From: Hyphomicrobiales bacterium
GTDB taxonomy: Bacteria > Pseudomonadota > Alphaproteobacteria > Rhizobiales > Rhizobiaceae
NCBI GenBank assembly: GCA_021775415.1
Contig: JAJFHV010000013.1
Coordinates: 1 to 64,000, forward strand
DNA length: 64,000 nucleotides
Direction of reading: 5' to 3'
Program-made: the position numbers and the translations under genes
Notes under the pieces: model-generated
Databases searched by the model: none
What the model saw: the letters and a program-made list of their open reading frames with translations, nothing else
What the model was told of the DNA's origin: nothing
In this document: one piece after another, positions 7,407 through 15,786 of the stretch
How the letters are laid out: each line of letters opens with the position of its first letter
Position numbering within the stretch: position 1 is the stretch's first letter

Positions 7407-8630
7407 CTATTTACGGTTGCGGGCAGCCAAAGTGCGCAGCCGCAGCGCATTTAATCGAATAAAGCCATGCGCATCCTTCTGGTCATAGGCACCTTGATCA
7501 TCTTCAAAGGTTACCAGCTCTTCTGAATATAGCGATTTGTCACTTTCGCGACCGCAGACGATCACATTTCCCTTGTAAAGCTTAAGCCGGACCTTGCCCT
7601 CGACATGTACCTGCGAGTGATCAATTGCCGCCTGCAGCATTTCCCGCTCTGGCGAAAACCAGAAACCATTGTAGATGAGTTCCGCATAGCGCGGCATCAA
7701 TTCGTCTTTTAGGTGCGCCGCGCCACGATCCAGAGTGACCGATTCCATCGCCCGGTGCGCAGCAAGCAATATGGTGCCGCCCGGTGTTTCATAAATCCCG
7801 CGTGACTTCATGCCAACAAACCGGTTTTCAACCAGGTCAAGCCTGCCAATACCATTGTCGCGGCCAAGATCATTCAGGCTCGCAAGCAGCGTAGCCGGAC
7901 TTATTTTCTTGCCATTGAGGGCGACTGCGTCGCCTCTTTCAAATTCAATCTCGATTTCTGTTTCAACATCAGGCGCATTTATCGGCGAAAGGGTGCGTTG
8001 ATAAACATAGTCAGGCGCCTCTATCGCCGGATCTTCCAGCACCTTACCCTCAGACGAAGAATGCAAAAGGTTTGCGTCAACCGAAAACGGCGCTTCACCC
8101 TGCTTGTCTTTCGGGACCTGGATTTGGTTTTGCTCGGCGAAATTAATCAGGTCGGTGCGGGATTTGAACTGCCAGTCACGCCACGGTGCAATCACCTTGA
8201 TGGATGGATTAAGTGCATAGGCAGAAAGTTCGAACCGCACCTGGTCATTGCCCTTGCCAGTCGCACCGTGAGCGACCGCGTCGGCTCCGGTTTCCTCGGC
8301 AATTTCAACCAGTCGTTTTGAAATCAATGGTCGGGCAATCGACGTACCCAAAAGATATACACCCTCATAAACCGTATTGGCGCGGAACATCGGAAAGACA
8401 AAATCACTGACGAATTCTTCGCGCAGATCTTCGATGTAAATTTCCTTGATGCCAAGCAACTCGGCCTTGCGTCGCGCTGGTTCCAGTTCCTCACCCTGAC
8501 CAAGATCGGCAGTGAAGGTTACCACTTCAGCCTGATATTCGTTCTGCAACCATTTGAGGATGATTGACGTATCAAGGCCACCGGAATAGGCCAGTACAAC
8601 CTTATTGATCTTTTCTTTCTGCGTGCTCAT
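7407..8630 (-). CDS. argG: Argininosuccinate synthase
   Basis: Joins citrulline and aspartate using ATP in the penultimate step of arginine synthesis. The 407 residues match the bacterial type-1 enzyme. The PP-loop AYSGGLDTS at residues 14-22, [14 protein letters not shown] and the [17 protein letters not shown] segment are clear. A GAAGG ribosome site lies upstream of the ATG. The gene stands alone and is divergent from a LysE-type exporter across about 100 bp; a shared regulatory region with an amino-acid exporter would be sensible but is inference. Confidence 0.97.
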   Translation of the reverse strand: MSTQKEKINKVVLAYSGGLDTSIILKWLQNEYQAEVVTFTADLGQGEELEPARRKAELLGIKEIYIEDLREEFVSDFVFPMFRANTVYEGVYLLGTSIARPLISKRLVEIAEETGADAVAHGATGKGNDQVRFELSAYALNPSIKVIAPWRDWQFKSRTDLINFAEQNQIQVPKDKQGEAPFSVDANLLHSSSEGKVLEDPAIEAPDYVYQRTLSPINAPDVETEIEIEFERGDAVALNGKKISPATLLASLNDLGRDNGIGRLDLVENRFVGMKSRGIYETPGGTILLAAHRAMESVTLDRGAAHLKDELMPRYAELIYNGFWFSPEREMLQAAIDHSQVHVEGKVRLKLYKGNVIVCGRESDKSLYSEELVTFEDDQGAYDQKDAHGFIRLNALRLRTLAARNRK

Positions 8631-8733
8631 AATTATGCCTTCAAGGAAGAAAATCAGGCCGCGATCCGACCCCGGAATTTTCGGGCACTTTAGCCAGAAC
8701 CAAAGTCAAAGCAACCACTACAGGACCATGAAC

Positions 8734-9375
8734 ATGGAGTTTTTGCCAACCCTGCCGGTTTTCCTTGCATTCACCTTTGCAACGTTTGTCCTGGCCATTA
8801 CACCGGGACCAGACATGACCCTGTTCCTGGGTCGCGCTTTGACGCGTGGTCGCGCTGCAGGTATTGCCGCACTTTTTGGAGCATCATCCGGAATTGTTAT
8901 CCATACCCTGCTGGCAGCATTCGGCGTTTCTGCCCTGCTGGCGGCTTCACCAACCGGGTTCCTCATTCTGAAGATTGTGGGGGCGCTGTATCTTCTATGG
9001 CTTGCCATTCAGGCGCTCCGCAAGGGTTCCGCACTTACCCTGGAAAAACAGGGAAACCAGCACTCAAGCCTGTTTGAAAACTGGCTCGCTGGACTAGGTG
9101 TCAATCTGCTCAATCCGAAAATTGTGCTGTTTTTCATTACCTTCCTGCCGCAGTTCGTATCTCCCGGTGATCCAAATGCAGCCGGCAAAATGGTGTTTCT
9201 CGGCTTATACTTCATTGTTTTTTCGATAGTCCCGATGACCGTGTTGATTTTCACCGTTGATCGGCTGGGAGAAGTATTGAAGCGCAACCGGCACGTGACA
9301 CGCACAATTGACTGGCTGTTTGCCAGTGTGTTTGGGGCCTTCGCAGTAAAAATGTTGCTGACTGAACGCGGCTAA
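8734..9375 (+). CDS. LysE family amino-acid/metabolite exporter
   Basis: A 213-residue inner-membrane protein with about five to six transmembrane helices and the LysE/RhtB signature: an N-terminal helix followed by ITPGPDMTLFLGRAL, then GAxxGIVIHTLLAAFGVSALL and the mid-protein LNPKIVLFFITFLPQF. The family exports amino acids, homoserine lactones or related metabolites; the substrate is not deducible. ATG 8734 was chosen because AGGA lies 8 bases upstream; an ATG at 8728 is two codons earlier. The 3' end overlaps the convergent next gene by 4 bp. Confidence 0.9.
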   Translation: MEFLPTLPVFLAFTFATFVLAITPGPDMTLFLGRALTRGRAAGIAALFGASSGIVIHTLLAAFGVSALLAASPTGFLILKIVGALYLLWLAIQALRKGSALTLEKQGNQHSSLFENWLAGLGVNLLNPKIVLFFITFLPQFVSPGDPNAAGKMVFLGLYFIVFSIVPMTVLIFTVDRLGEVLKRNRHVTRTIDWLFASVFGAFAVKMLLTERG

Positions 9376-9899
9376 TCTTCGTTGCGACCCAGTTTGTCCA
9401 TCACATCAATTGGCTCTGATCTACGCTCTGGCAACCAGGTGCCAGCACCTCTTCCGGCAATCAGCCAATAAAAGAACCCGCCGATAAATCCGGTTGCCAA
9501 CAATACAATCAACGTGCCATCGGATGGCAAACCATCATGGTCCACGGCAAAAGTGGATATTCCCGCAAAAAGACCAACCAGCTCACCCAGCACCAAATAG
9601 GTGATCATACCCTGCCAGCGCATTAACTCGGTGACCGCGATCGCAATCGTTGCAGGAAGCAGCGCCACGCCAATCACATGGAAACTGGATACAAAACCGG
9701 TAAATACTACGGCCAGCGCAATCAGCGATCCAATCGCACTACCATCCCCTTCAGCAAGCAGATTAAGCTCGGTAAAAAATTCACGAAAGAACCCGCCAAA
9801 CAGGCCAATCGACAAAAAGATGCTCGCTGCTGCAAGTGCAATCAATACGCCAAGGAAAATCGCAATCAGCCGCAGGATGAGGTTACCGAGAAGTCTCAC
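9372..9899 (-). CDS. Conserved hypothetical integral membrane protein
   Basis: A 175-residue protein with four clear hydrophobic helices (about 8-35, 57-88, 95-118 and 128-148) and a short charged cytoplasmic C-terminus ([19 protein letters not shown]). I do not recognise the family by name. Its start codon overlaps the stop of rlmN in an ATGA arrangement, so the two are translationally coupled, a pairing that in related genomes would point to a shared transcript rather than a shared function. Confidence 0.8.
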   Translation of the reverse strand: MRLLGNLILRLIAIFLGVLIALAAASIFLSIGLFGGFFREFFTELNLLAEGDGSAIGSLIALAVVFTGFVSSFHVIGVALLPATIAIAVTELMRWQGMITYLVLGELVGLFAGISTFAVDHDGLPSDGTLIVLLATGFIGGFFYWLIAGRGAGTWLPERRSEPIDVMDKLGRNED

Positions 9900-11128
9900 T
9901 CCCCGTGCCCCGCAATCATCATCGCCTCCAGCGCCAGCCGGTCGGTCTTTTTCAAACGCTCGGATTCGGACTTCAACTGCCCACAGGCGGCAAGAATGTC
10001 TTGCCCTCTTGGCGTGCGGATTGGCGACGCATAACCATTGTCATTGATAAATTCCGAGAACCGTTTGATCGTTTCCCAGTTCGAGCATTCATAATTGGAA
10101 CCGGGCCACGGATTAAAGGGGATCAGATTGATCTTCGCCGGGATACCTTTCAGCAGTTGCACCAGCTCCTTGGCATCTTCAAGCGTATCATTGATGCCCT
10201 TCAACATGACATATTCAAACGTGATGCGCTTGGCATTGTTGGCACCGGGATAATTGCGGCAGGCATCCAGCAATTCTGCAATTGGATATTTTTTATTGAT
10301 CGGCACCAGTTCGTCGCGCAGATCATCACGAACCGCATGCAGGGAAATCGCCAGCATGACGCCAATTTCATCGCCGGTTCTTGGAATAAATGGCACAACA
10401 CCGGACGTGGAAAGGGTAATACGCCGCTTGGAAAGTGATAGACCTTCGTTGTCGGAGGCAATCAACAGTGCCTGTTTGACGTTGTCAAAATTGTAAAGCG
10501 GCTCGCCCATTCCCATCATGACAATATTGGAGACCTTACGTCCTTCCGCTGGTACAATCGCCCCTTGTGGCGTGTCCGCATTGGGAAAGTCCCCCAACCG
10601 GTCCCGGGCAACAAGCAATTGTGCCAGCACTTCACCGGAGGTTAGATTACGAACCAGCTTCTGGGTGCCTGTGTGACAGAAGGTGCAGGTTAGCGTGCAA
10701 CCAACCTGGCTGGAAATGCACAGGGTTCCACGACCTTCTTCGGGAATATAAACGGTTTCAATCTCTACCGGCTTCCCGGCACCCCCGGATTGAAATTGAA
10801 ACAGCCATTTGCGCGTTCCGTCATCGGAGATTTGTTCTTCAAGAATTTTCGGACGGGAAATATCACAGTTCTCTGCAAGCTTTTCGCGCAATTCACCAGA
10901 AATATTGCGCATGGCGGAAAAATCTGAAACTCCGCGCACATAAAGCCAGTGCCAGATTTGCGAGACCCGCATGCGCAGTTGCTTTTCCGGCACCCCAATT
11001 TCGCGCATCGCATCGCTCAGTTCCTGACGATCCATACCGACAAGCGAACGTTTCTGCGTTTTGGGAGAACGCAGTTTGTCAGCGGCCGCACGGCCTGCTT
11101 CATCGGTTAGATCAAGAGAGATGGTCAT
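9896..11128 (-). CDS. rlmN: Dual-specificity 23S rRNA/tRNA adenine-C2 methyltransferase
   Basis: A radical-SAM enzyme that methylates C2 of A2503 in 23S rRNA and A37 of several tRNAs. The 410 residues contain the [4Fe-4S] motif CTLTCTFC (C144, C148, C151), the [12 protein letters not shown] segment, the RITLSTSG strand and, at the C-terminus, [12 protein letters not shown] with the second catalytic cysteine. The N-terminal region has a ~30-residue extension relative to E. coli, common in alphaproteobacteria. It is the first gene of a two-gene unit with the downstream membrane protein. Confidence 0.97.
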   Translation of the reverse strand: MTISLDLTDEAGRAAADKLRSPKTQKRSLVGMDRQELSDAMREIGVPEKQLRMRVSQIWHWLYVRGVSDFSAMRNISGELREKLAENCDISRPKILEEQISDDGTRKWLFQFQSGGAGKPVEIETVYIPEEGRGTLCISSQVGCTLTCTFCHTGTQKLVRNLTSGEVLAQLLVARDRLGDFPNADTPQGAIVPAEGRKVSNIVMMGMGEPLYNFDNVKQALLIASDNEGLSLSKRRITLSTSGVVPFIPRTGDEIGVMLAISLHAVRDDLRDELVPINKKYPIAELLDACRNYPGANNAKRITFEYVMLKGINDTLEDAKELVQLLKGIPAKINLIPFNPWPGSNYECSNWETIKRFSEFINDNGYASPIRTPRGQDILAACGQLKSESERLKKTDRLALEAMMIAGHGE

Positions 11129-11193
11129 TGGCGGGTGTTAGCATGGCATGAACGCCAAATCACGCTTTTTGCGCCGCGGCGCTGCCAGCAAAA

Positions 11194-11694
11194 TTATTTG
11201 CAGTTCTGAATCTCTTTCAGCGATGCGGTGACCCCGGACAGCGAATAGGCATATCTTGTCTCGGTACCGCGACGTGATTTACCTGTAAGGGACATTTTAC
11301 TGCCGCTTCGCATGGAACTCACCACCGTCGGTTCTTCAGCCGGATTTTCCATCCACGCATTGCTGCCCTTGGTAAACATGTTGAAGGTTTTACCATCAAT
11401 ATCGAGCACTACTTTTGAATCATCGGCGAAGGGATAGCCAACTGTAAATTGCGGTTCGTAGGTAACATTTTGACCCGGATGCTTTGCCAGCATGAAAAAC
11501 ACGTCGCCGTGGTCACGATCAGCCGGTTCTTTTTGGGTCGGAATTGAAAGGATGTAGCATATCTTGCCCTCACCACCGGAGTGGCTGTAGGCACCCCAGG
11601 CATTGTGCTGCTTGATGCGAGTGGGAGTCTGGGCAAGCGCTGAAGAGGTGAGCGTCATTGCGACGAGGCTTGCAGCGAGAATTTTTGCGTACAT
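11194..11694 (-). CDS. Invasion-associated locus B (IalB) family secreted protein
   Basis: A 166-residue periplasmic protein with a cleavable signal peptide (MYAKILAASLVAMTLTSSALAQ), then the IalB pattern: W.AY (NAWGAYSHSGGEGKICYILSIP), a region ending VGYPF, and KMSLTGKSRRGTETRYAYSLSG near the end with two cysteines likely to pair (ICYI and the C-terminal NCK). The ATG at 11694 was preferred over a longer frame starting at 11775 because the signal peptide begins there. The family was named from Bartonella invasion but is widespread in free-living Hyphomicrobiales; its biochemical role is unknown. Confidence 0.85.
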   Translation of the reverse strand: MYAKILAASLVAMTLTSSALAQTPTRIKQHNAWGAYSHSGGEGKICYILSIPTQKEPADRDHGDVFFMLAKHPGQNVTYEPQFTVGYPFADDSKVVLDIDGKTFNMFTKGSNAWMENPAEEPTVVSSMRSGSKMSLTGKSRRGTETRYAYSLSGVTASLKEIQNCK

Positions 11695-11928
11695 TGCTTT
11701 CTGCCAATTTTGTTTCGATGCGTACAAATTATTCCCCGATGTATTGCAGCGGCCCCAAAAGACAAGAGCTACCATGCGTTAATTTTGGTTAGCAAATTGT
11801 GAACAGATTGGCAAAAATCCGGCCCACTTTATTAAGATCCCACATATGCAGGAATTCATACCCCATGTTTTAAACCGTTGAAACACAAACTTGGCAGGAA
11901 TTTGACAGTCTCGCCATTGTGAATACAC

Positions 11929-12459
11929 CTACCGTTTACCGCCCGAATATTGTGGCTTTCCATGAACATGCGCTTTCAAGGGTTCACTTGGGCCCCCTGC
12001 TGACACAGGCCGCTCGGCAAAACGTCCCATGGAACGCATCCGGTCATACATCACAATCGCACCAGCCATTGCCACATTAATACAGAAATCCATCGGAATT
12101 TTCACCGTAAACTCGCATTTTTCAATCATTTCCTGAGAAAGAGAACCTCCCTCGGGACCCAACACATAAACTGCCCTTGCCGGGTGGCGAAAGCTTGGTA
12201 GCTCAATGGCATCAGCAGTTAATTCAACCCCAACCAAGCGGCAATCATCCGGAAGCTGCATGTCAGCGACATCGGCGTAAGAGTACCACGGCAGATGATC
12301 CTGTGATTTGGTGGTGTCCGATTCGGGCCTGCCAATCGCCTTGGCCGGCGCCACTGTAAAGATGAAGCTGGCGCCAAACCCGTGGGCAGAGCGCGCCAAA
12401 TTGCCAAAATTCATGGGCTTGGAGATACCTTCAACCCCGATTCCAAAATATCCGCGCAT
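11929..12459 (-). CDS. SPOUT-family RNA methyltransferase (TrmH/SpoU type)
   Basis: A 176-residue knotted methyltransferase. Motif 1 NFGNLARSAHGFGA, motif 2 YVLGPEGGSLSQ and motif 3 CINVAMAGAIVMYDR give the SpoU trefoil-knot SAM site. It lacks an N-terminal RNA-binding extension and has a short basic Gly/Pro-rich C-terminus. It therefore resembles the small TrmH-like proteins; the RNA target (tRNA 2'-O-methylation being likeliest) cannot be fixed by sequence. Confidence 0.9.
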   Translation of the reverse strand: MRGYFGIGVEGISKPMNFGNLARSAHGFGASFIFTVAPAKAIGRPESDTTKSQDHLPWYSYADVADMQLPDDCRLVGVELTADAIELPSFRHPARAVYVLGPEGGSLSQEMIEKCEFTVKIPMDFCINVAMAGAIVMYDRMRSMGRFAERPVSAGGPSEPLKAHVHGKPQYSGGKR

Positions 12460-12539
12460 TTTCAGTTTCCGTAATTTGGATTACCGGACGGGATAGGCAA
12501 ATCTGGTGCCAATGTCCACGGGCAGCATAATTGCCGACT

Positions 12540-12908
12540 TCAGGCGTCCTGTTTATCCGACAAAGCCTTCTTTGCTGCAATCCGGTGACTGTCCTTCAGA
12601 TGTGCGCGAATGGCGCTGAGTGCCGCAGTCAGTACGGCAATATCATCGGTAAATCCAAATCCAACGATAAAATCGGGAATGGAATCGAGTGGCAGGACGA
12701 AATATGCAAGTGCCGCGAGCAAAATGCCACGAACCCGCATCGGTGTATTCGGGTCCATCGCGCAATAATAACCTGCCACCACGTCTTCCATAAAGGGAAC
12801 GCGATTTGCAGCTTTGCGCACGGTATCCCAGAATCCTGCTTTTACACGGGTTTCGCTTTCCTTGATGTCACCTGGACGAAGGATTTCATCTATTTCGACT
12901 TTTCGCAT
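12540..12908 (-). CDS. YkvA family protein (DUF1232)
   Basis: A 122-residue protein whose core VRGILLAALAYFVLPLDSIPDFIVGFGFTDDIAVLTAAL is the DUF1232 hairpin of two membrane-associated helices joined by the conserved LPxDxIPD motif. The family is found across bacteria and is uncharacterised. It is followed on the same strand by nothing close and lies just downstream of phhB with about 40 bp between, so co-transcription is possible. Confidence 0.9.
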   Translation of the reverse strand: MRKVEIDEILRPGDIKESETRVKAGFWDTVRKAANRVPFMEDVVAGYYCAMDPNTPMRVRGILLAALAYFVLPLDSIPDFIVGFGFTDDIAVLTAALSAIRAHLKDSHRIAAKKALSDKQDA

Positions 12909-12950
12909 ACAACCCTCCTGCCCATTATTTGGGTATCAGGCCGGTATGAA

Positions 12951-13244
12951 TCAAGAACCAGCCATCCGATCCATCGCCGTCGCCAGCTTGATATCAAGTT
13001 CCGTCACCCCGTCTGCGCTGTGGGTTGTGAGAATTACATCGACCGTTTTGTAAACGTTCGACCACTCGGGATGATGGTTGAGCTTTTCAGCCATCAAGGC
13101 CGAGCGGGTCATGAAGGCGAAGGCTTCGCTGAAATTTTTGAAATCGAAAGTCTTGCAAATCGCATCACGTCCCTCAACGTCCTGCCAACCGGCAAGCTCT
13201 GCCAGCGCCTCCGCACGCTTGGATTTGGAAAGTTTCTCTGCCAT
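12951..13244 (-). CDS. phhB: Pterin-4a-carbinolamine dehydratase
   Basis: A 97-residue enzyme that dehydrates 4a-hydroxytetrahydropterin. The active-site block HHPEW (residues 57-61) and the second catalytic His at about 75 (TTHSADG) are present, and the length is normal. No aromatic amino acid hydroxylase is adjacent; in many alphaproteobacteria the gene is orphan, and a wider pterin-recycling role is likely. The gene is divergent from the phosphatase gene at 13280. Confidence 0.95.
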   Translation of the reverse strand: MAEKLSKSKRAEALAELAGWQDVEGRDAICKTFDFKNFSEAFAFMTRSALMAEKLNHHPEWSNVYKTVDVILTTHSADGVTELDIKLATAMDRMAGS

Positions 13245-13279
13245 GATTTGCTTCTCCGGTAAAACTTGCGGGCTTGTTT

Positions 13280-13774
13280 ATGTCAGTATCTGTACTCTTT
13301 GTCTGCCTTGGCAACATTTGTCGTTCACCACTTGCGGAAGGAGTATTCCGTCACAAGGCCGGGGAGGCAGAGTTGACTGACCATTTCAGGATCGATTCTG
13401 CCGGTACTGGTGGCTGGCATGTAGGCGATCTTCCCGATACACGAGGCCGCCAAGCTGCCGGATCCCGAGGTATCGATATGTCAACTCAGCGCGCCCGACA
13501 GCTGGAAGGGGAAGATTTCCACACTTTCGATTTTATTTTCGCGATGGACCAATCCAATCTGGCGAACATCGAGCGATTAAAGCCACCAAACGGCAAGGCC
13601 CAGTGTATGCTATTTCTGGAATTTGCTGGCCACGGCGCGGGCGAAGTGCCCGATCCATACTATGGTGGCGCGGATGGGTTTGATAGCTGTCTCGATTTAA
13701 TCGAGGCTGGGTGCGAGGAAATTCTGGAACGCCTTGCGAAAAATTATTCCGCCGGTTCGGGGTCAAACGCGTAA
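13280..13774 (+). CDS. Low-molecular-weight protein tyrosine phosphatase
   Basis: A 164-residue cytoplasmic phosphatase. The P-loop CLGNICRS (C9 to S16) follows the first strand VLFV, and the general-acid loop EVPDPYYGG carries the catalytic Asp. The family also contains arsenate reductases, but the P-loop spacing and DPYY loop fit phosphatases. The ATG at 13280 was chosen over a TTG two codons upstream. The last 31 bases overlap the 3' end of thpR on the other strand. Confidence 0.93.
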   Translation: MSVSVLFVCLGNICRSPLAEGVFRHKAGEAELTDHFRIDSAGTGGWHVGDLPDTRGRQAAGSRGIDMSTQRARQLEGEDFHTFDFIFAMDQSNLANIERLKPPNGKAQCMLFLEFAGHGAGEVPDPYYGGADGFDSCLDLIEAGCEEILERLAKNYSAGSGSNA

Positions 13775-14292
13775 GCCCGCTCAATCACATAGGGCCCGCC
13801 ACCGGTTGATTGTTTTGCTGAATAGAGCGCGAACCGTTTAACCTCAAAAGGTTCGCACGAGAAATTTCCGTGCCTTGCAAGCCAGGCTGCCACATCCATA
13901 TCCGAACAATTGCGAACGCGTGCAAGAGTTACATGTGGCGTGAACTTTCTGCCGTCAGGCTTTATCCCAACACGTTGCATGATCCGTTCATGCTCGAATT
14001 GAAGGCTTGAAAGCGCATCACTGGATTCGATGGCAAGATAGAGTGAGTGCGGCTTCGAATTGCCAAAAACATTGAAGCCCGCAACACGCAGAGTAAAAGG
14101 CCAAATCTTGACCTGCGCAAGCGCATCGGAAATTTCATCAGCGATGCGGCCATCTGTGTCGCCAATAAATCGCAGAGTTAGATGAAAGTTTTCGCGCTCA
14201 ATCCACCGCGCACCGGGAAGACCACTCTGCAGGAGCTTGAGCTCACTGGTGATATTTGCCGGTACTTCCAGCCCGGTGAACAGTCGTGGCAT
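13744..14292 (-). CDS. thpR: RNA 2',3'-cyclic phosphodiesterase
   Basis: A 182-residue 2H phosphoesterase that opens 2',3'-cyclic phosphate on RNA ends. Both HxTx motifs are intact: HLTL at 37-40 and HVTL at 120-123. The ATG at 14292 was chosen; GTG at 14301 is possible. Its ribosome site (AAAAGG) lies in one arm of a long imperfect hairpin between this gene and the upstream esterase (see the separate entry), which might affect translation. The gene is convergent and overlapping with the phosphatase gene. Confidence 0.93.
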   Translation of the reverse strand: MPRLFTGLEVPANITSELKLLQSGLPGARWIERENFHLTLRFIGDTDGRIADEISDALAQVKIWPFTLRVAGFNVFGNSKPHSLYLAIESSDALSSLQFEHERIMQRVGIKPDGRKFTPHVTLARVRNCSDMDVAAWLARHGNFSCEPFEVKRFALYSAKQSTGGGPYVIERAYAFDPEPAE

Positions 14293-14294
14293 CC

Positions 14295-14354
14295 AGAGCA
14301 CCTTTTCTTGGTATCATCCCATCAAAGGGGTTTATATCAAGAAAAATGTGCTCT
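14295..14354 (-). promoter_or_regulatory. Long imperfect hairpin over the thpR start region
   Basis: Arms 14295-14314 and 14334-14354 match as an inverted repeat at about 18 of 20 positions (AGAGCAC at the base, TTTTCTTG in the middle), with a 19-nt loop. On the minus strand the first arm covers the esterase stop codon and the second contains the AAAAGG in front of thpR. There is no U-tract after it on either strand, so it is not a plain terminator; an RBS-masking or mRNA-stability element is possible. Confidence 0.5.
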
Positions 14355-15000
14355 AGTCCTCACAAATCCGCTGAACCAGTTCGAGCCCAAGCGGTAAAAA
14401 ATTCTTGATGATCAGCGCAACGCCCTCTGCGGTCGGATGAATGCCATCGGCCTGATTGAGTGCCGGATTGCCGGCTACGCCATCCAAAAAAAACGGATAG
14501 AGCAATACATCTCTTTGCCCGGCGATCTGCGGATACAGCCCGTTAAATGCATCCCCGTAGACTTTACCCATATTGGGAGGGGCCATCATGCCAGCAATCA
14601 ACACTTCAATCTTTCGCGCCTGAAACTTGCCAACAATTGCGTCAAGATTTGCAGTGGTAATTTCCGGCGCTATGCCGCGCAGGGCATCATTGGCACCAAG
14701 TTCGATAATAACCGCATCCGTTTCGTTCGGCACAGACCAGTCAATCCTGGCAAGGCCCCCAGTGCTGGTATCACCAGAAACTCCTGCGTTGATGACCTTT
14801 ATTCCATAGCCTTCTTTGCGAAGAGCGCTGGCAAATTGTTCAGGAAACCCTTCATTGGGACCCAGACCATTGCCTGCCACCAGACTGTCCCCCAAAACCA
14901 CAAGCGTTTTATCCTCGCAGATGGCATCCGCAGCGGTAGCGGGTGAATATGAAACCGCAACCAATAGAACAGCAAGCAACTTCGCCTGTTTCAATTTCAT
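14353..15000 (-). CDS. Periplasmic GDSL-type esterase/lysophospholipase (TesA-like)
   Basis: A 215-residue secreted SGNH hydrolase. A signal peptide (residues 1-24, ending ATAA) precedes block I GDSL (nucleophile S39), block III GANDA and block V DGIHPTAEG with catalytic Asp and His. Length and order match TesA/arylesterase. ATG 15000 was preferred over an upstream frame at 15039 because the signal sequence starts there. It is divergent from the ABC exporter genes at 15075, the same tesA/ybbA/ybbP arrangement as in E. coli, which suggests a functional link with lipid or lipoprotein traffic. Confidence 0.93.
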   Translation of the reverse strand: MKLKQAKLLAVLLVAVSYSPATAADAICEDKTLVVLGDSLVAGNGLGPNEGFPEQFASALRKEGYGIKVINAGVSGDTSTGGLARIDWSVPNETDAVIIELGANDALRGIAPEITTANLDAIVGKFQARKIEVLIAGMMAPPNMGKVYGDAFNGLYPQIAGQRDVLLYPFFLDGVAGNPALNQADGIHPTAEGVALIIKNFLPLGLELVQRICED

Positions 15001-15074
15001 TTCTAGACCCCATATGGCATGGAATGATTCGAACCTCATAACCGGAACTTACAACAAATGGGCATTGGTGGATT

Positions 15075-15782
15075 GTGAAGCAAGCAGCGCAGAATGCAAT
15101 TTTTCTTGAGGACATTCATCTCACCCTCGGCGAAGGCGCTTCGCAGGTCCATGTTCTGAAAGGTGTGGATCTTGCAATTTCCAAGGGTTCATCCGTAGGT
15201 ATCGTTGGACCATCCGGATCCGGCAAATCGACATTGTTGATGGTGATTGCAGGTCTTGAGCGAGCCGATAGCGGTACCGTTGCAATCAATGACACGGATA
15301 TTACCCGCTATAATGAAGACGCACTTGCAGCCTTTCGCGGGCGGCATATCGGAATTGTCTTCCAGTCTTTTCACCTCATTCCGAACATGACTGCAGTCGA
15401 GAACGTTGCCGTTCCACTGGAACTGGCAGGCCAGTCTGACGCGATGAAACACGCGGCACAGGAACTCACTGCGGTGGGCCTTGGTGAGCGGCTTGATCAT
15501 TACCCCGGTCAACTATCCGGTGGCGAACAGCAACGTGTCGCGCTGGCACGGGCTCTGGCACCTTCACCTACTGTATTGATTGCAGACGAGCCGACAGGAA
15601 ATCTTGACGAAGAAACGGGCAAACAAATTGCAGATTTGTTGTTTGAACGGCAATCCACCAAAGGCACCACATTGGTATTGGTTACCCATGACGGTGTGCT
15701 TGCCAAACGATGTGACCGCGTAATCCCTGTACACTCCGGTATCATTGAAGATCAAAAGCATTTTCTGAAGGCCAAGGCCTGA
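15075..15782 (+). CDS. ABC transporter ATP-binding protein (YbbA/LolD-like)
   Basis: A 235-residue MacB/LolD-type ATPase. Walker A GPSGSGKST (45-53), Q-loop VFQSFHLIP, signature LSGGEQQR, Walker B VLIADEPTGNLD and the H-loop VTHD are all intact. The start is GTG at 15075. The large permease gene follows after only 4 bases, forming a two-gene unit. Gene order beside a TesA-like esterase points to the YbbA-YbbP system, whose substrate is not settled, rather than true LolD, which acts with LolCE. Confidence 0.93.
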   Translation: MKQAAQNAIFLEDIHLTLGEGASQVHVLKGVDLAISKGSSVGIVGPSGSGKSTLLMVIAGLERADSGTVAINDTDITRYNEDALAAFRGRHIGIVFQSFHLIPNMTAVENVAVPLELAGQSDAMKHAAQELTAVGLGERLDHYPGQLSGGEQQRVALARALAPSPTVLIADEPTGNLDEETGKQIADLLFERQSTKGTTLVLVTHDGVLAKRCDRVIPVHSGIIEDQKHFLKAKA

Positions 15783-15786
15783 TCAC

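Noticed and set aside
15024-15036. GATTCGAACC, the complement of a tRNA T-loop
   Set aside because: The flanking bases do not make a T-stem or cloverleaf on the minus strand.
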